This document shows, piece by piece, positions 37,231 to 49,224 of a stretch of DNA of 64,000 nt. Position 1 is the stretch's first letter. Each line of letters starts with the position of its first letter. Made by a program: the position numbers and the translations under genes. Origin of the DNA: Hemerocallis citrina (taxonomy: Eukaryota; Streptophyta; Magnoliopsida; Asparagales; Asphodelaceae); contig CM030361.1 in NCBI GenBank assembly GCA_017893485.1, positions 139,270,461 to 139,334,460 on the forward strand. The letters run 5' to 3'. Below the pieces are notes generated by a model. It had not been told where the DNA came from and ran no database searches. It was given only the letters and a program-made list of their open reading frames with translations.

Positions 37231-40200
37231 TGTAAGCCCTATTTTCAGATTTTATTGTATTTTGTACTCTTTTGATTATTGTATTTGAACTCATTTGTTA
37301 TTGTGCATTTTGCCTTTTCTTGGGTTCTTTTGTTCCCTCTTGATCAATCTGTGTTCATTTGATTGGATTCTGTTCTTTTGCGAATTTGGCTCTTTTCTTT
37401 TTTGAAATTGATTTGTTCTCCTTTGTGTTCGTCTCATCTCATTGCATTTGTTTGTCTCTTTTTTAAGCCAAAACCGATACCCAGAACCCACATAATATCA
37501 ACCCAAAACCCTAATTTTTTGATCCCTATAAATACCCTATTAATTAAACCCTAATAACTATCTCTCTCTCTTTCCGCCGTTTCTCACTCCCCGCTTACCC
37601 CCTTTCTCTCTCTGTTTCTCGCTGAACCCAAAACCAACCGGAACACCACCCCCGATCCCTGTCACTTCTCCGATTGCCCTTCACCACCGTCACCACCATC
37701 TTCACCATCTCCATCCCCTCTCCGTCTTCGTCCTCGTCGTCTACTCTGTTGCCCTTGCCATTACTCACCGAAACCCATCCACCAAAGTTTTCCATCGCCG
37801 TAAGTCCTCGCCGTCGCCCTACCCATCGTCATGCTCATCACCATCGCATTCACCGTCCCTTTTCGCTCCACCGAGAGCCCTTGCGTCGCCGTTTGTGTCC
37901 CCGATCGCGCGCATCATCGTTCCCCTATTTTCGACCGAGAGAGCAGAGCTCGCCTTCACCGTGAGTGTCGTCACCGTCGTCGCTTCCCGACCGTGGTACC
38001 GACGTTGCTCTGCCACCACAGCTGCCCATCGCAGTCGCAGCACCGCACCATCCGCCGTTCTCTCCCTCTCTCACTCACTATCGTAAGGAAGGAGACGATC
38101 AGCGAGTGGTCGATCTCGCTGTCTCGTGTTCGGCCGCCCCTAATCCGCTCTTCGTTGTCCCCTGTTCGGTGTGGATCCGGTGTGAGGAAAGGATTCTATT
38201 GGCCAGCTTCGGTGTTCCGTGTTTTGTGCGCACCAGATCCTATTTAGGTGTTTTGTGTTCTGTCCCGATCTGGTGTGAGGAATTGCTCTTGGATCTTGCT
38301 GTTGCTGTTGATTCTTCGCGCTTATTTTGGGAGATTTCACCTGGAATTCTGATCCTGTTATTCCTATTTTAATTATATCTGCAATAACATGCAAGTCTCT
38401 TCTTGAACCCTTTTTATTACTTGTGTTCAAGATTATTTGATCTCCTATAAGTAGATCCTATCCTTTTACTATTAAAACTGCTTTCGACAATTCCGTTAAG
38501 ATTATTGAGGGTTTACACGAGCTAACCCGACATACTCTTAACATCGTGCTATCTCTTTGATCTAAACCCAGTCCCCAATGTTTCATGCATTTGCATAATT
38601 AAACAACTAGCTAGATTCATGCATAAGATTACTTGATGACTTGAACATGATAAATTGAACATGCTAGATTGAATTTAATTGATGAATTGACACCATGACC
38701 GTGATAAATGTATTTTAACCCTTAGAAATTTGCATGTTGATACCTAGGATTGTTTTGATTACCAATTTGCATGTTATATGATCGTATGATTTATTTGTTA
38801 TCTTTTTATGTTAAGTCGATTGCTGGACTGCTGTATGTTTCACCTTGAATCAGATTTTTAGCCATGCTAGTGACATAATTTGATAAAACTTACTGAACAT
38901 AAAATGTAGCCCTTGATGTCTAGATAATTTTTTCCTAGTCTGGATATAAATTCCAATTTGTCATCTGTTAGATATCATCACTTTACTGCAACCGTGTTAG
39001 TAATTTTCAGACTCATAATTCTATGCGTATCCTGCTGTTGTTTATTTTATTTGACCCTGTTAACAGTAAAATCTGAATTAAATTAGGCTAGACCTAGACA
39101 TGTATATCTACTTCCCTGAATTTTTATAGATTTTATTAATGAGTTTGCTGACCCGAAATAATTAATGGAACATAACCTACTGCATGTTAACTGAACATAA
39201 AACCTGATTAGATTAGAGTTTTCACCCTAGTTCCTATGTCTTTTATATGCCTTAATTATACTCGCTGGAACCGTGTGGAAGTCTACTTTCCAGATCTTCC
39301 GGCGGATTCAGTTTTACTATTTAGTAGTGCCTATAATCCATGTTTTAGTACAGCAAGGGCATGCTGTCCTGATTTTGTGAAATGTGTTAAATGGTGTGTT
39401 TGCTTCATGCTTTGTCTGTAGCGCATAGAATTAGTCACACTTAGTAACATACAATATTGACACCCTCTTGCATGCTCACATAGGATGAAAATAAATTATT
39501 AACAAGCTGGGGTATTATGGGTAGACTTGGTAGTGAACAATCGAAAAATGTACTCGGTAAGGCCTTCTCGCTTGCACGTATACTTGATATAGAAGGAGGA
39601 GCATTGATTGCAATAATTGAATGATGATTCTTGCACGTAAATTCTTGTTATCAATGCCGAGTACACGAACCGTGAATTCACCATCGGTCAAAACGATCAC
39701 TGTGCTTGCGTGGAACCTGTGGAATGGGACGCAGCAGTACGTGCACTAGATAGGTTAATAAAATATTTAACAACCTGCATACTTGATCTTGTATTGAACT
39801 TGACTTGACATTACCCATTTTATGTGTGATTATTGTATACCTTTGATATTGCCTATTCTTTATTTTGTTTTTTGTCTTTGACCATGTTCCTTTTCTTTGA
39901 TATTCATGCTTTCCTATTATCCTTGTTTACTCTACTTGCCGCCCACTACTTGCTCTAAGGGCACTCTTTTCTTCTTTTTAGAACAAGATTTTACAAGTAC
40001 TGAAGGATTTGCTCCTGAAGGAATTGGTGAGCAACGTTTCTAGTGTTGGATCTAGTCTCCGCTGCGTAATATATTAATTACTGCTAGATTTATTTTTTGA
40101 ACATTGTTATCTCTTATACTCTGTTTTGGGCTATATGACCCGTAGTTTTGTTTTGATCCCGAATATTGGATATTTATACTGTTGGTTTATTTCATTATTA

Positions 40201-40363
40201 TTGAAACCTTATCATTGATTCATGTGGTTATATTTCTTGCGTGGTTGTATTTGTTGTTCTTATTGCTGAGTTAGTCTGGTACAGCTTATGGATGGTATTT
40301 ACATCATTCGCTGGGCCTATGTTACGTACTCGTGTTCCATATTTTGGGAAGCAGGGGGTAATA
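37231..40363 (+). repeat. 5' LTR of the gypsy element
   Basis: Pairs with 43543-46655 along its whole length with high visible identity. TATAAATA at 37527-37534 is followed by a C-rich, CT-rich leader (37560-38100). Long open frames in that leader are present in both LTRs and are low-complexity, so they are not called as genes. Confidence 0.9.
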
Positions 40364-40639
40364 GGGTTTTTAGTCATATCAGAGCGCAAGGTTGAGTAAT
40401 ATATCAATCAAACATGACTATCTTTACGAGGGTTGGCTTTGATTGGTATATTAGTCGAGTTTGGCTCTAGCCGGGTTAACTCAGTAATTTGCACACCATG
40501 ATAATCACATGAATACTTGTATAATAACCAATATATAATCTGGGTACTGACTATCTTTGATCGTGTTTCCGGCTATGGCTCGTGGGAATTCTTTTTCTTG
40601 CTCGGGGGATTAGCAGCCAAACAATGCTACTATTCTCTA
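40364..40639 (+). other. Primer-binding site and deletion scar of the gypsy element
   Basis: The PBS-like TCATATCAGAGCGCAAGG (40374 onward) is followed by about 250 bp of unrecognised sequence, where gag and protease should be, before the frame enters RT. Either an internal deletion or replacement with foreign sequence explains this. Confidence 0.6.
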
Positions 40640-43440
40640 GACAATTCAGCATTGATGTCCAGCCCGGTACGACCCATATTTGCAAGAGTCCGTATCGTAT
40701 GGTGCCGGTCGAATATGCAGAACTGAAGGTGCAAGTTCAGAAGCTGCTTGATAAGGGTTTTATCAGACCTAGTGTTTCGCCATGGGGAGCCCTAGTTCTG
40801 TTTGTCAGTAAGAAGGATGGAGCCGCAGGCTTTGCATTGACTACAGGGAGTTGAACAATGTTACTGTCAAGAATCGGTATCTATTGCCGAGGATTGATGA
40901 ATTGTTCGACCAACTGGGAGGCACTTCGGTGTTCTCGAAGTTGGATTTGCATTCCGGGTACCATCAAGTCAGGGTGAAGTCCGAGGATGTTTCGAAGGCG
41001 GCCTTTCGAACGAGATATGGGCGTTATGAGTTCTTGGTGATGCCTTTCGGAGTGACTAATGCACCGGCTGTATTCATGAGTTTAATGAACTATATGTTTT
41101 TGCCGTTCTTGGATCGTTTTATCGTGGTCTTCATCGACGAAATATTAGTGTACTCGCGGAACAAGGAGGATCAGACTTTGAGGGAGAACCAGCTGTATGG
41201 GAAGCTCGATAAGTGCGAGTTCTGGTTGGATCAGGTTGCTTTTCTTGGCCACATTATCTCCGGTGCTGGTGTTTCTGTGGATCCGTCGAAGGTTTCTGCG
41301 GTCAAGGATTGACCTATTTCAAAGTCTGTTTCTGAGGTGCGGAGTTTCCTTGGTTTGACTGGTTACTATCGGAAGTTCGTTCAGGATTTCTCCAAGATCG
41401 CAGGACCCTTGACCAGTTTGACCAGGATGGACCAGAAGTTTGTCTGGGATGAAGCTTGAGATGGAGCTTTCGCCGAGTTGAAGCATTGGTTGATGTCAGT
41501 GCCAGTGCTAACCATACCTGAAAGTTTGGGTGGTTTTGTGATCTTTTGTGATGCTTCGGGGAGAGGTCTGGGAGCAGTGCTGATGCAGCGAGGCAAGGTT
41601 GTCACTTATGCATCGAGGCAGTTGAGACCTCATGAGAAGAACTATCCTACGCATGATCTGGAGGTTGCTTCTGTGATCTTTGCCTTGAAGTTGTGGAGTC
41701 ACTATTTGCTTGGGGATAGAGTTGAGATTTTCATAGATCACAAGAGCCTCAAGTATGTGTTCACGCAGAAGGAGTTGAACATGAGGCAGAGAAGATGGCT
41801 GGAATTGATGACAGATTTTGACATTAATTTGCAGTATCACCCAGGCAAGGTTAATTCAGTGCCAGATGCTTTGAGTCGGAGGCCTGCCGCTATGTTCCTC
41901 ACTCAGTAGAAGGAGCTAGTGGAGGACATGAGGAGGCTAGAGTTGGATGTGTTGCTTCCCGGATCAGATCGACAGCTTATGTTGTTGCAGTTGCAGTCTT
42001 CCTTAGTAGAGCAGATCAAGGCAGCTCAAGGGAGTGATCAGCAATTGCAGGAGTTTCGGAATGAGTTTGATGCTAGTTTGAGTTTGATGCTAGTTTGAGA
42101 TCTGATTTGGTTGTCCATGCTGATGGGTTGCTTCAGTTTGGCTCTAGGTTGTGTGTACCTAGAGGAGAAGTCAGGCAGAAGTTTCTCGAGGAAGCTCATC
42201 GGTCCCCGTATTCTATCCATCGTAGTGGTACCAAGATGTACAGGGACTTGAAACAATATTTCTGGTGGCATGGTATGAAGCGGGATGTGGCTCGATTCGT
42301 CGCCCAGTGCCTAATCTGTCAGCAGGTGAAGGCGAAGCATCAGAGGACCGCATGACTTTTGCAACCCCTTTTTATCCCTGAATGGAAGTGGGAGAATATC
42401 ACGATGGACTTTGTGACAGCTTTGTCGAGGAGTCCTAAAGGTCATAATGCCATCTGGGTGATAGTGGATCGGCTGATGAAGTGTGGTCACTTCATTCCTT
42501 TCAGTGTGGGTTAGTCCACGGAGAGTTTGGTTGAGCATTACGTTCAGGAGGTTGTTCGTCTGCATGGAGTTCCTGTCAGCATCGTATCGGATAGAGATAC
42601 GAGATTCAGGTCTCAGTTCTTGGAGAGTTTGCAAAGGAGCTTGGTATTAAGCTGAGCTACAGTACAGCGTTCCATCCTCAGATAGATGGGCAGTCAGAAA
42701 GGACAATTTAGACCCTAGAAGATATGTTGAGAACTGCGTTCTTCAGTTTGGAGGTTCGTGGGAAGATCAACTTCACTTGGCCGAGTTCTCTTATAATAAC
42801 AGCTATCAGGCGAGTCTCAAGGCTGCTCCATTCGAAGCTTTGTATGGGTGCAAGTGTAAATTGCCAGTATTGGGATGATATCGGCGAGAGGAAGCTTTTG
42901 GGCCCTGAGTTGATCACAAAGACAGTTGATGCCGTGGCTCAGATCCACAAGCATTTGCAGGCCGCTCAGGATCGGCAGAAGAGGTGGGCTGATTGTCGCC
43001 GGAGACCTCTAAAGTTTGAGGCAGGCAAGTATGTGTTCCTCAAGGTATCGCCTTGGAAAGGTGTTATCCGTTTCGGCGGTGGAGGCAAGTTGAGTCCTCG
43101 ATTCATCGGTCCATTCGATATTGTGGAACGTGTGGGCAAGGTAGCTTACAGGCTCGCATTACCGTCAGCTTTAGCAGGTGTCCATGATGTATTCCATGTT
43201 TCTCAGCTCAGGAAATACATCAGAGATGACAGTCATGTGGTTGACTACTCAGACTTGTCTGTGAGGCCAGATTTGTCCTGTGAAATTCAACCTGTCTCTA
43301 TCTTAGACTATCGGGAGAAGGTGCTGAAGAATAGAGTCATCAAGTTGGTCCAAGTTTCTTGGGATCCTCGCTCGCCAGGGGAGTCTACTTGGGAGTTAGA
43401 GGAAGAGATTTGGGAGAGGTTATCTCATTTGTTTGAGTAG
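40640..43440 (+). pseudogene. Gypsy pol remnant: RT, RNase H, integrase, chromodomain-like end
   Basis: [42 protein letters not shown] and [11 protein letters not shown], in which the second catalytic Asp of FIDD is Glu (41139-41141). RNase [21 protein letters not shown] and [17 protein letters not shown]. Integrase: zinc-binding HRSPYSIHRSG to CLICQQVKAKH, then [15 protein letters not shown] and FHPQIDGQSERT. C-terminus: GPFDIVERVGKVAYRLALP, VFHVSQLRKYI and a chromodomain-like STWELEEEIWERLSHLFE. Defects include a frameshift near 40850, a small deletion after 41165, and stops at 41310, 41457, 41907, 42353, 42512 and 42707. Not functional. Confidence 0.9.
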
Positions 43441-43542
43441 TGTTTGTTATGCTTTGTTTTGCTTTGCTTTATTCGGGGTTTGTCCTATATACCACATGTA
43501 TGAATTTCGAGGACGAAAATTTTCTTGTAAGTGGGTAGGATT

Positions 43543-46500
43543 TGTAAGCCCTAATTTTAGATTTTATTGTATTTTGTACTCTTTTGATTATTGTATTTGA
43601 ACTCATTTATTATTGTGAATTTTGCCATTTCTTTGGTTCTTTTGTTCCCTCTCGATCAATCTGTGTTCATTTGATTGGATTCTGTTCTTTTGCGAATTTG
43701 GTTCTTTTCTATTTTGAAATTGATTTGTTCTCCTTTGTGTTCGTCTCATCTCATTACATTTGTTTGTCTTTTTTTGGAGCCAAGACCAATACCCAGAACA
43801 CACATAATATCAAACCAAAATCCTAATTTCTTGATCCCTATAAATTCCCTATTAATTAAACCCTAATAACTATCTCTCTCTCTTTCCGCCGTTTCTCTCT
43901 CCCCACTCACCCCCTTTCTCTTTCTGTTTCTCGCTGAACCCAAAACCAACCGGAACCCCACCCCCGATCCCCGTCGCTTCTCCGATTGCCCTTCACCACC
44001 GTCACCACCATCTTCACAGTCTCCACCCCCTCTCCGTCTTCATCCTCATCGTCTTCTCCGTTGCCCTCGCCATTACCCACCGAAACCCAACCAACGAAGT
44101 TTTCCATCACCGTAACTCCTCGTCGTCGCCTTACCCATCATCGTGCTCATCACCATCGCACTCACTGTCCTTCGCCGCTCCACCAAGTGCCCTTATGTCG
44201 CCTTTCGTGTCCCCAATTGCTCGCGCCGTCGTTCCCCTATTTTCGACCGAGAGAGCAGAGCTCGCCTTCACCGTGAGTGACGTCGCCGCCGTCGCTCCGC
44301 CACCATAGCCGCCCATCACAGTTGCAGCACCGTGCCGTCTGCCGTTCTCTCTCTGTCTCTCTCGCTGTCGTGAGGAAGGAGATGATCAGCGAGTGGTCGA
44401 TCTCACTGTTTCGTGTTCGGCCGCCCTGATCCGCTCTTCGCTGTCCCCTGTTTGGTGTGGATCCGGTGTGAGGAAAGGATCCTATTGGCCAGTTTCGGTG
44501 TTCCGTGTTCTGTGCGCACCAGATCCTATTTCGGTGTTCTGTGTTTAGTTCTGATCTGGTGTGAGGAGTTGCTCTTGGATCTTGCTGTTGCTGTGGATTC
44601 TTCGTGCATGTTTTGGGAGATTTCGTCCGGGATTCTGATCCCGCTATTCCTATTTTCATTACATCTGTAATAACAGGCAAGTCTCTTCTTGAACCATTTT
44701 TATTATTTGTGTTCAAGATTATTTGATCTCCTGCAAGTAGATCCTGTCATTTTACTATTAAAACTGATTTTGACAATTCCGTTAAGATTATTGAGGGTTT
44801 ACACGAGCTAACCCGGCACACTCTTAACATCGTGCTATCTCTTCGATCTAAACCCAGTCCCCAATGTTTCATGCATTTGCACAATTAAACAACTAGATTT
44901 ATGCATAGGATTACTTGATGACTTGAACATGATAAATTGAACGTGCTAGATTGAATTTAATTGATGAATTGACACCATGACCGTGATAAATGTATCTTAA
45001 CCCTTAGAAGTTTGCATGTTGAAACCTAGGATTGTTTTGATTACCAATTTGCATGCTATATATGATCGTATGATTTATTTGTTATCTTTTTATGTTAAGT
45101 CGATTGCTGGACTGCTGTATGTTTCACCTTGAATCGGATTTTTAGCCATGCTAATGACATAATTTGAGAAAACTTACCGATCATAAAATGTAGCCCTTGA
45201 TGTCTAAATAATTTTTCTTTGGTCTATATTTAAATTCCAATTTGTCATCTGTTAGATATCATCACTTTACTGCAACTATGTTAGTAATTTTCAGACTCAT
45301 AATTCCATGCGTATCTTGCTGTTGTTTATTTTATTTGTCCATGTTAATAGTAAAAGAAAAATCTGAATTAAATTAGGCTGGACCTAGACATGAATAGCTA
45401 CTTTCCTGAATTTTTGTAGATTTTATTAATGAGCTCTCTGACCCGAAATAATTAATGAAACATAACCTACTGTATGCTGACTGAACATAAAACCTGATTA
45501 GATTAGAGTTTTCACCCTAGTTCCTATGTCTTTTATATGCCTTAATTATACTCGCTGGAACCGTATGGAAGTCTACTTTCCAGATCTTCCGGCGGAATCA
45601 GTTTTACTATTGTGTAGTGACCATAATCCATGTTTTATTACAGCAAGGTCATGCTGTCCTAATTTTGTGAAATGTGTTAAATGATGTGTTTGCTTCATGC
45701 TTTGTCTGTAACGCATAGAATTAGTCACACTTAGTAACATACAATATTGACACCCTCTTGCATGCTCACATAGGATGAAAATAAACTATTAACAAGCCGA
45801 GGTATTATGGGTAGACTTGGTAGTGAACAATCGGAAAATGTTCTCGGTAAGGCCTTCTCGCTTGCACTTATACTTGACATAGAAGGAGGAGCATTGATTG
45901 CAATAATTGAATGATTATTCTTGCACGTAAATTCTTGTTATCAATGCCGAGTACACGAACTGTGAATTCACAATCGGTCTAAAACGATCACTGTGCTTGT
46001 GCGGAACCTGTTGAATGGGACGCAGCAGTATATGCACTAGATAGGTTAATAAAATACTTAACAACCTGCATACTTGATCTTGTATTGAACTTGACTTGAC
46101 ATCACGCATTTCATGTGTGATTATTGTACACCTTTGATATTGCCTACTCTTTGTTTTGTTCTTTGTCTTTGACCATGTTCCTTTCCTTTGATATTCATGC
46201 TTTCCTATTATCCTTGTTTTCTCTACTTGCCGCCCACGACTTGCTCTAAGGGCACTCTTTTCTTCTTTTTAGATCAAGATTTTACAGATACTGAAGGATC
46301 TGCTCCCGAAGGAATTGGTTAGCAACGTTTCTAGTATTGGATCCAGTCTCTACTGCATAGTCTATTAATTGCTGCTAGATTTATTTTCTGAACATTGTTA
46401 TCTCTTGTACTCTGTTTTGGGCTATATGATCCGTAGTTTTGTTTTGATACCGGATGTTGAATATTTATACTGTTGGTTTATTTCATTATTATTGAAACTT

Positions 46501-46655
46501 TATCATTGATTCATGTGGTTATATTTCATGTGTGGTTGTAATTTGTTGTTCTTATTGCTGAGTTAGTCTGGTACAGCTTATGGATGGTGTTTACATTATT
46601 CGTTGGGCCTACGTTACGTACTCGTGTTCCTTATTTTGGGAAGCGGGGCATGACA
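43543..46655 (+). repeat. 3' LTR of the gypsy element
   Basis: Direct repeat of 37231-40363 ending GGGGCATGACA. The TATA-like TATAAATT is at 43839-43846. Confidence 0.9.
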
Positions 46656-46660
46656 TAGTT

Positions 46661-47046
46661 GATTGAAAAAAATAAGATTGAATTAAGGGGGGTTTTATAA
46701 GGAAATTCCCCCCCCCCCCCAAACCAAAAAAAAGGCCAAAACAGATAGCCGACAAACATGCAAGGGTCCAGCGTTCGACCCACGCAGGAGGGTCGTTTGA
46801 CCCGCTGGTTAAATGGCTGGTAAACTACGGGTCGAACGGGTCACAACCCACGGGTTGAACGAGAGGATTCCGGGTGGGTTTGACCAAGTCAATGGGTTTG
46901 CTGGTCGGATCGGGCGGGTTGGAGCTTCGATCTTGGCGACCCGGGTCGACCCGTTCGCTAATCGGGGACCCGACCCAAACCACAACTGTCCAGGCCAGGT
47001 TGGAGTGGGTGGGTCGCGGGTCAACCCGACCCGGTTGCCAACCCTA
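46661..47046. repeat. 5' subterminal region of the hAT element
   Basis: A 14-C run at 46708-46721, then dense GGGTCGAACGGGTC, GACCCGGGTCGACCCG and similar words forming overlapping palindromes, ending TTGCCAACCCTA. This pattern mirrors the left end at 25267-25363 plus 29189-29290. Confidence 0.65.
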
Positions 47047-47054
47047 TCCTTAGC

Positions 47055-47297
47055 TACATAGGTTATTATCAAATTGGTGGTTTTCTTGAAAATTTTGATT
47101 GCCAATGATAAAGGCGTATGTGACAGTTGTTCAGTTTTTTATTTTATTAGTTCTGCTGCTTTTTAATAGATGTCTGCCTGGTTAACACAATATTCATCCT
47201 TCTTATTTATATTTACTACCAGAACGAGTAATACATATGATAAAGTTGGTGGTAAGATCCTAACATGATATGCTCACATTTCGTGGAGATAACCACA
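47055..47297. other. Short host-like flank between two hAT elements
   Basis: AT-rich sequence with no gene recognised. It separates the large hAT from the short non-autonomous hAT. Confidence 0.35.
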
Positions 47298-47305
47298 GTG
47301 GGATT

Positions 47306-47561
47306 TAGGGATGGCAATCGGGTCGGGACCCACGCCCCACCTCGTTCGACCCGACCCGCGTTAACCCGGATTGGGTTTGGGTCGAACCCGAAATCCTAAC
47401 TGGGTCGACCTGGGTCTGTGAAAATCCAATTCAAACCCACGGTCTGCAACCTGACGTCAACCCGACCCGAACCAACCCATGACCTGCATGTTCGTAGATT
47501 TGACCCGTTTGGATTTTTTGTTTTTTGTTTTTTTCCTGTTTGTTTTTTTAATTTTTTTTTC

Positions 47562-47613
<52 letters not shown>

Positions 47614-48165
47614 TCTAAAATATTTCAAAATTTTATAAAAATGAGTGTGGACATCAAAATTAATTGATTACTACCCACTACTTTAGACAACCCCCACCCT
47701 AGCTGTTTATAGCCAACTCCACCTCCTCCTTAACTCATCTCACAAATTTGGGACTAAAGTTTTCAAAGTTTAAAAAACCAAATATATTTAGTCCCACCTT
47801 GGAGAGATGAGAGAGATGAGGTGGTGGATTTGGCTATAAATAGTTAGGGTGGGTGGGCTAATTGCGTAGTGGGTAGTGAGCAATTAATTTTGTTGTTCAC
47901 ATCCATTTATTATAAAATTTAAAGTATTAACCAACTTATTATAAAAAAGATTTAACCCAACCCGGGCCAACCCGCAACCCGGCCCGATCCGAAACGGGCT
48001 CAACCCTAATGGGTTCGCGGGTCAATCGGGTCGAACTTTGCACTTTCTAACCCAGCTCGGCCCGGCCTAATTAAATTGCTAATCCGACCCGAGCCCTCCT
48101 AAATTTCGGTTCGACCTGAGCGGGTCTGACCCGACCAGGCCCGTTGGACCCGACTGCCATCACTA
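47306..48165. mobile_element. Non-autonomous hAT element, 860 bp
   Basis: Ends TAGGGATGGCAATCGGGTCG and ACTGCCATCACTA, with 8-bp duplications GTGGGATT (47298-47305) and CTGGGATT (48166-48173) differing at one base. The subterminal regions are rich in CGACCCG/CGGGTCG, like the larger hAT. There is no transposase. A TA tract (47564-47612) and a foldback element lie inside it. Confidence 0.85.
47628..47925. mobile_element. Foldback MITE inside the short hAT
   Basis: About 300 bp with long inverted arms: TGATTACTACCCACTAC at 47665 against GTAGTGGGTAGTGAGCAA at 47866. The match extends outward through AAAATTAATTG and inward through CCACCCTAGCTGTTTATAGCC. The superfamily cannot be assigned from these ends. 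Confidence 0.75.
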
Positions 48166-48173
48166 CTGGGATT

Positions 48174-48732
48174 CATGCTTTTGCATTCAAGGGCAAGGGG
48201 TCATGGTTATGTAAAATCCTATAAGTTAACAGAATTCATCGTCACATGATGCAAAATGTGGCTTGGGTCAAAGAAGGTGCCTTGGTTTTTAGCTTGGTTT
48301 TATTCCTAAGTTTTTAACCAAAGCCCTGATCCCACTTCTTCAAGCCTAGGGCTTCAGGTCGCCGTAGGAAAGTGATTTCTATTGGAAAACTTTAGAAATC
48401 TTATCGTGATCTTTCTGATGGAGAGGAACCATTTCCATAAAGGCAGTCATGGCACCTTTGGCTATGTTTGCCCGACAATCTATGGTTTACTGTCCACGAA
48501 ATCTGTCTCACCAGTCCATAACGATCAAAGATTAATTGCAAGCTTGTGTGACACAATGAATAAAGCAAAATTTAAAAAAAATGAACATATAGATGCTGCT
48601 GTTTTTAGGGCGGGAGCAACAGATGATGAGTTCGATTTTTGAGGGGGAAGGAAAGATCTCAGTTGTAGATCTGGATCTGGAGAGAGGTAGGAGGTGTGGA
48701 TCTGCTAGTGGTTAATCTTGACCGTGGGTCAG
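48174..48732 (+). other. Possible host sequence with an unassigned terminal exon candidate
   Basis: Frame 1 is open from 48376 to the TGA at 48640, without an ATG in its first part. The second half reads like ordinary protein (SPVHNDQRLIASLCDTMNKA; an acidic end ATDDEFDF). It could be the last exon of a host gene whose introns hold the nested elements, or a chance frame. No family was recognised, and no upstream exon can be linked to it with confidence. Confidence 0.25.
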
Positions 48733-49056
48733 TGGACACTTGCACAACATCTAGTAACATCGAGAGTGTCCCCAGTGGCGAACCCTCCGATGGTTAAGTC
48801 AGTGACAAGAAGTGAGAGAAAATGAGATCTAGGGTTTTGGAGGCTAAATATTCATTACCTTGTCGCAGTGGAGGGCATCTGCTATTTATAGGTATAGAGA
48901 GGGAACCTCAGTGGACCGGGTTGACCCTTCTCTTTGGGCCAGATGGGTGTAGAGGACTGGTTAACGGCTCATGAAGTATGCACACCTGTTCTGATGGGTT
49001 TCAGGATCTTGATGAGATCAAACGGTTCAGATGAGGCCAGATTTTTACCCACATCA
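48733..49056 (-). repeat. Tat-type LTR 2 (minus strand)
   Basis: On the minus strand it starts TGATGTGGGTAAAAATCTGG, preceded by the polypurine tract GGAGTGGGGGGCC (plus-strand 49059-49072). It contains a TATAAATAG box (plus-strand TATTTATA, 48893-48900) and GGAGGGTTCGCCACTGGGGA near its end. The left edge is set by analogy with the LTRs at 50674 and 33338 and may be off by tens of bases. Confidence 0.7.
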
Positions 49057-49224
49057 TAGGCCCCCCACTCCTGGAGGGTTCGGCATTTCAGCCGCCGAGG
49101 AGTAGTTCAATCCCATGAGAAAAATCATTCGATAGTGCGACCGGGGCAGAACGATTAGTTTGCTCGAACACGGCTAGATTTTGGCTCTGGATCCGCACCG
49201 AGTTTCGAGCACCACCGAGCTCCG

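Larger units (their letters stand above)
37231..46655 (+). mobile_element. Tekay-like Ty3/gypsy chromovirus lacking gag and protease
   Basis: Two LTRs of 3.1 kb (37231-40363 and 43543-46655) begin TGTAAGCCC and are flanked by TAGTC (37226-37230) and TAGTT (46656-46660), matching at four of five bases. A tRNA-Met-type primer site, TCATATCAGAGC, is at about 40374-40385, and a purine-rich PPT (GTGGGTAGGA) is at 43531-43540. Only about 3.2 kb separates the LTRs. The region encodes RT, RNase H, integrase and a chromodomain-like C-terminus. Gag and protease, about 2 kb or more in this family, are missing. Long LTRs plus a C-terminal chromodomain-like segment point to the Tekay/Del clade (inference). 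Confidence 0.9.

Noticed and set aside
37674..38372. Overlapping frames of 96-138 codons in the gypsy 5' LTR (and their copies near 44000)
   Set aside because: They lie in the C-rich leader after the LTR TATA box, are low-complexity, and exist in both LTRs; several frames are open at once.
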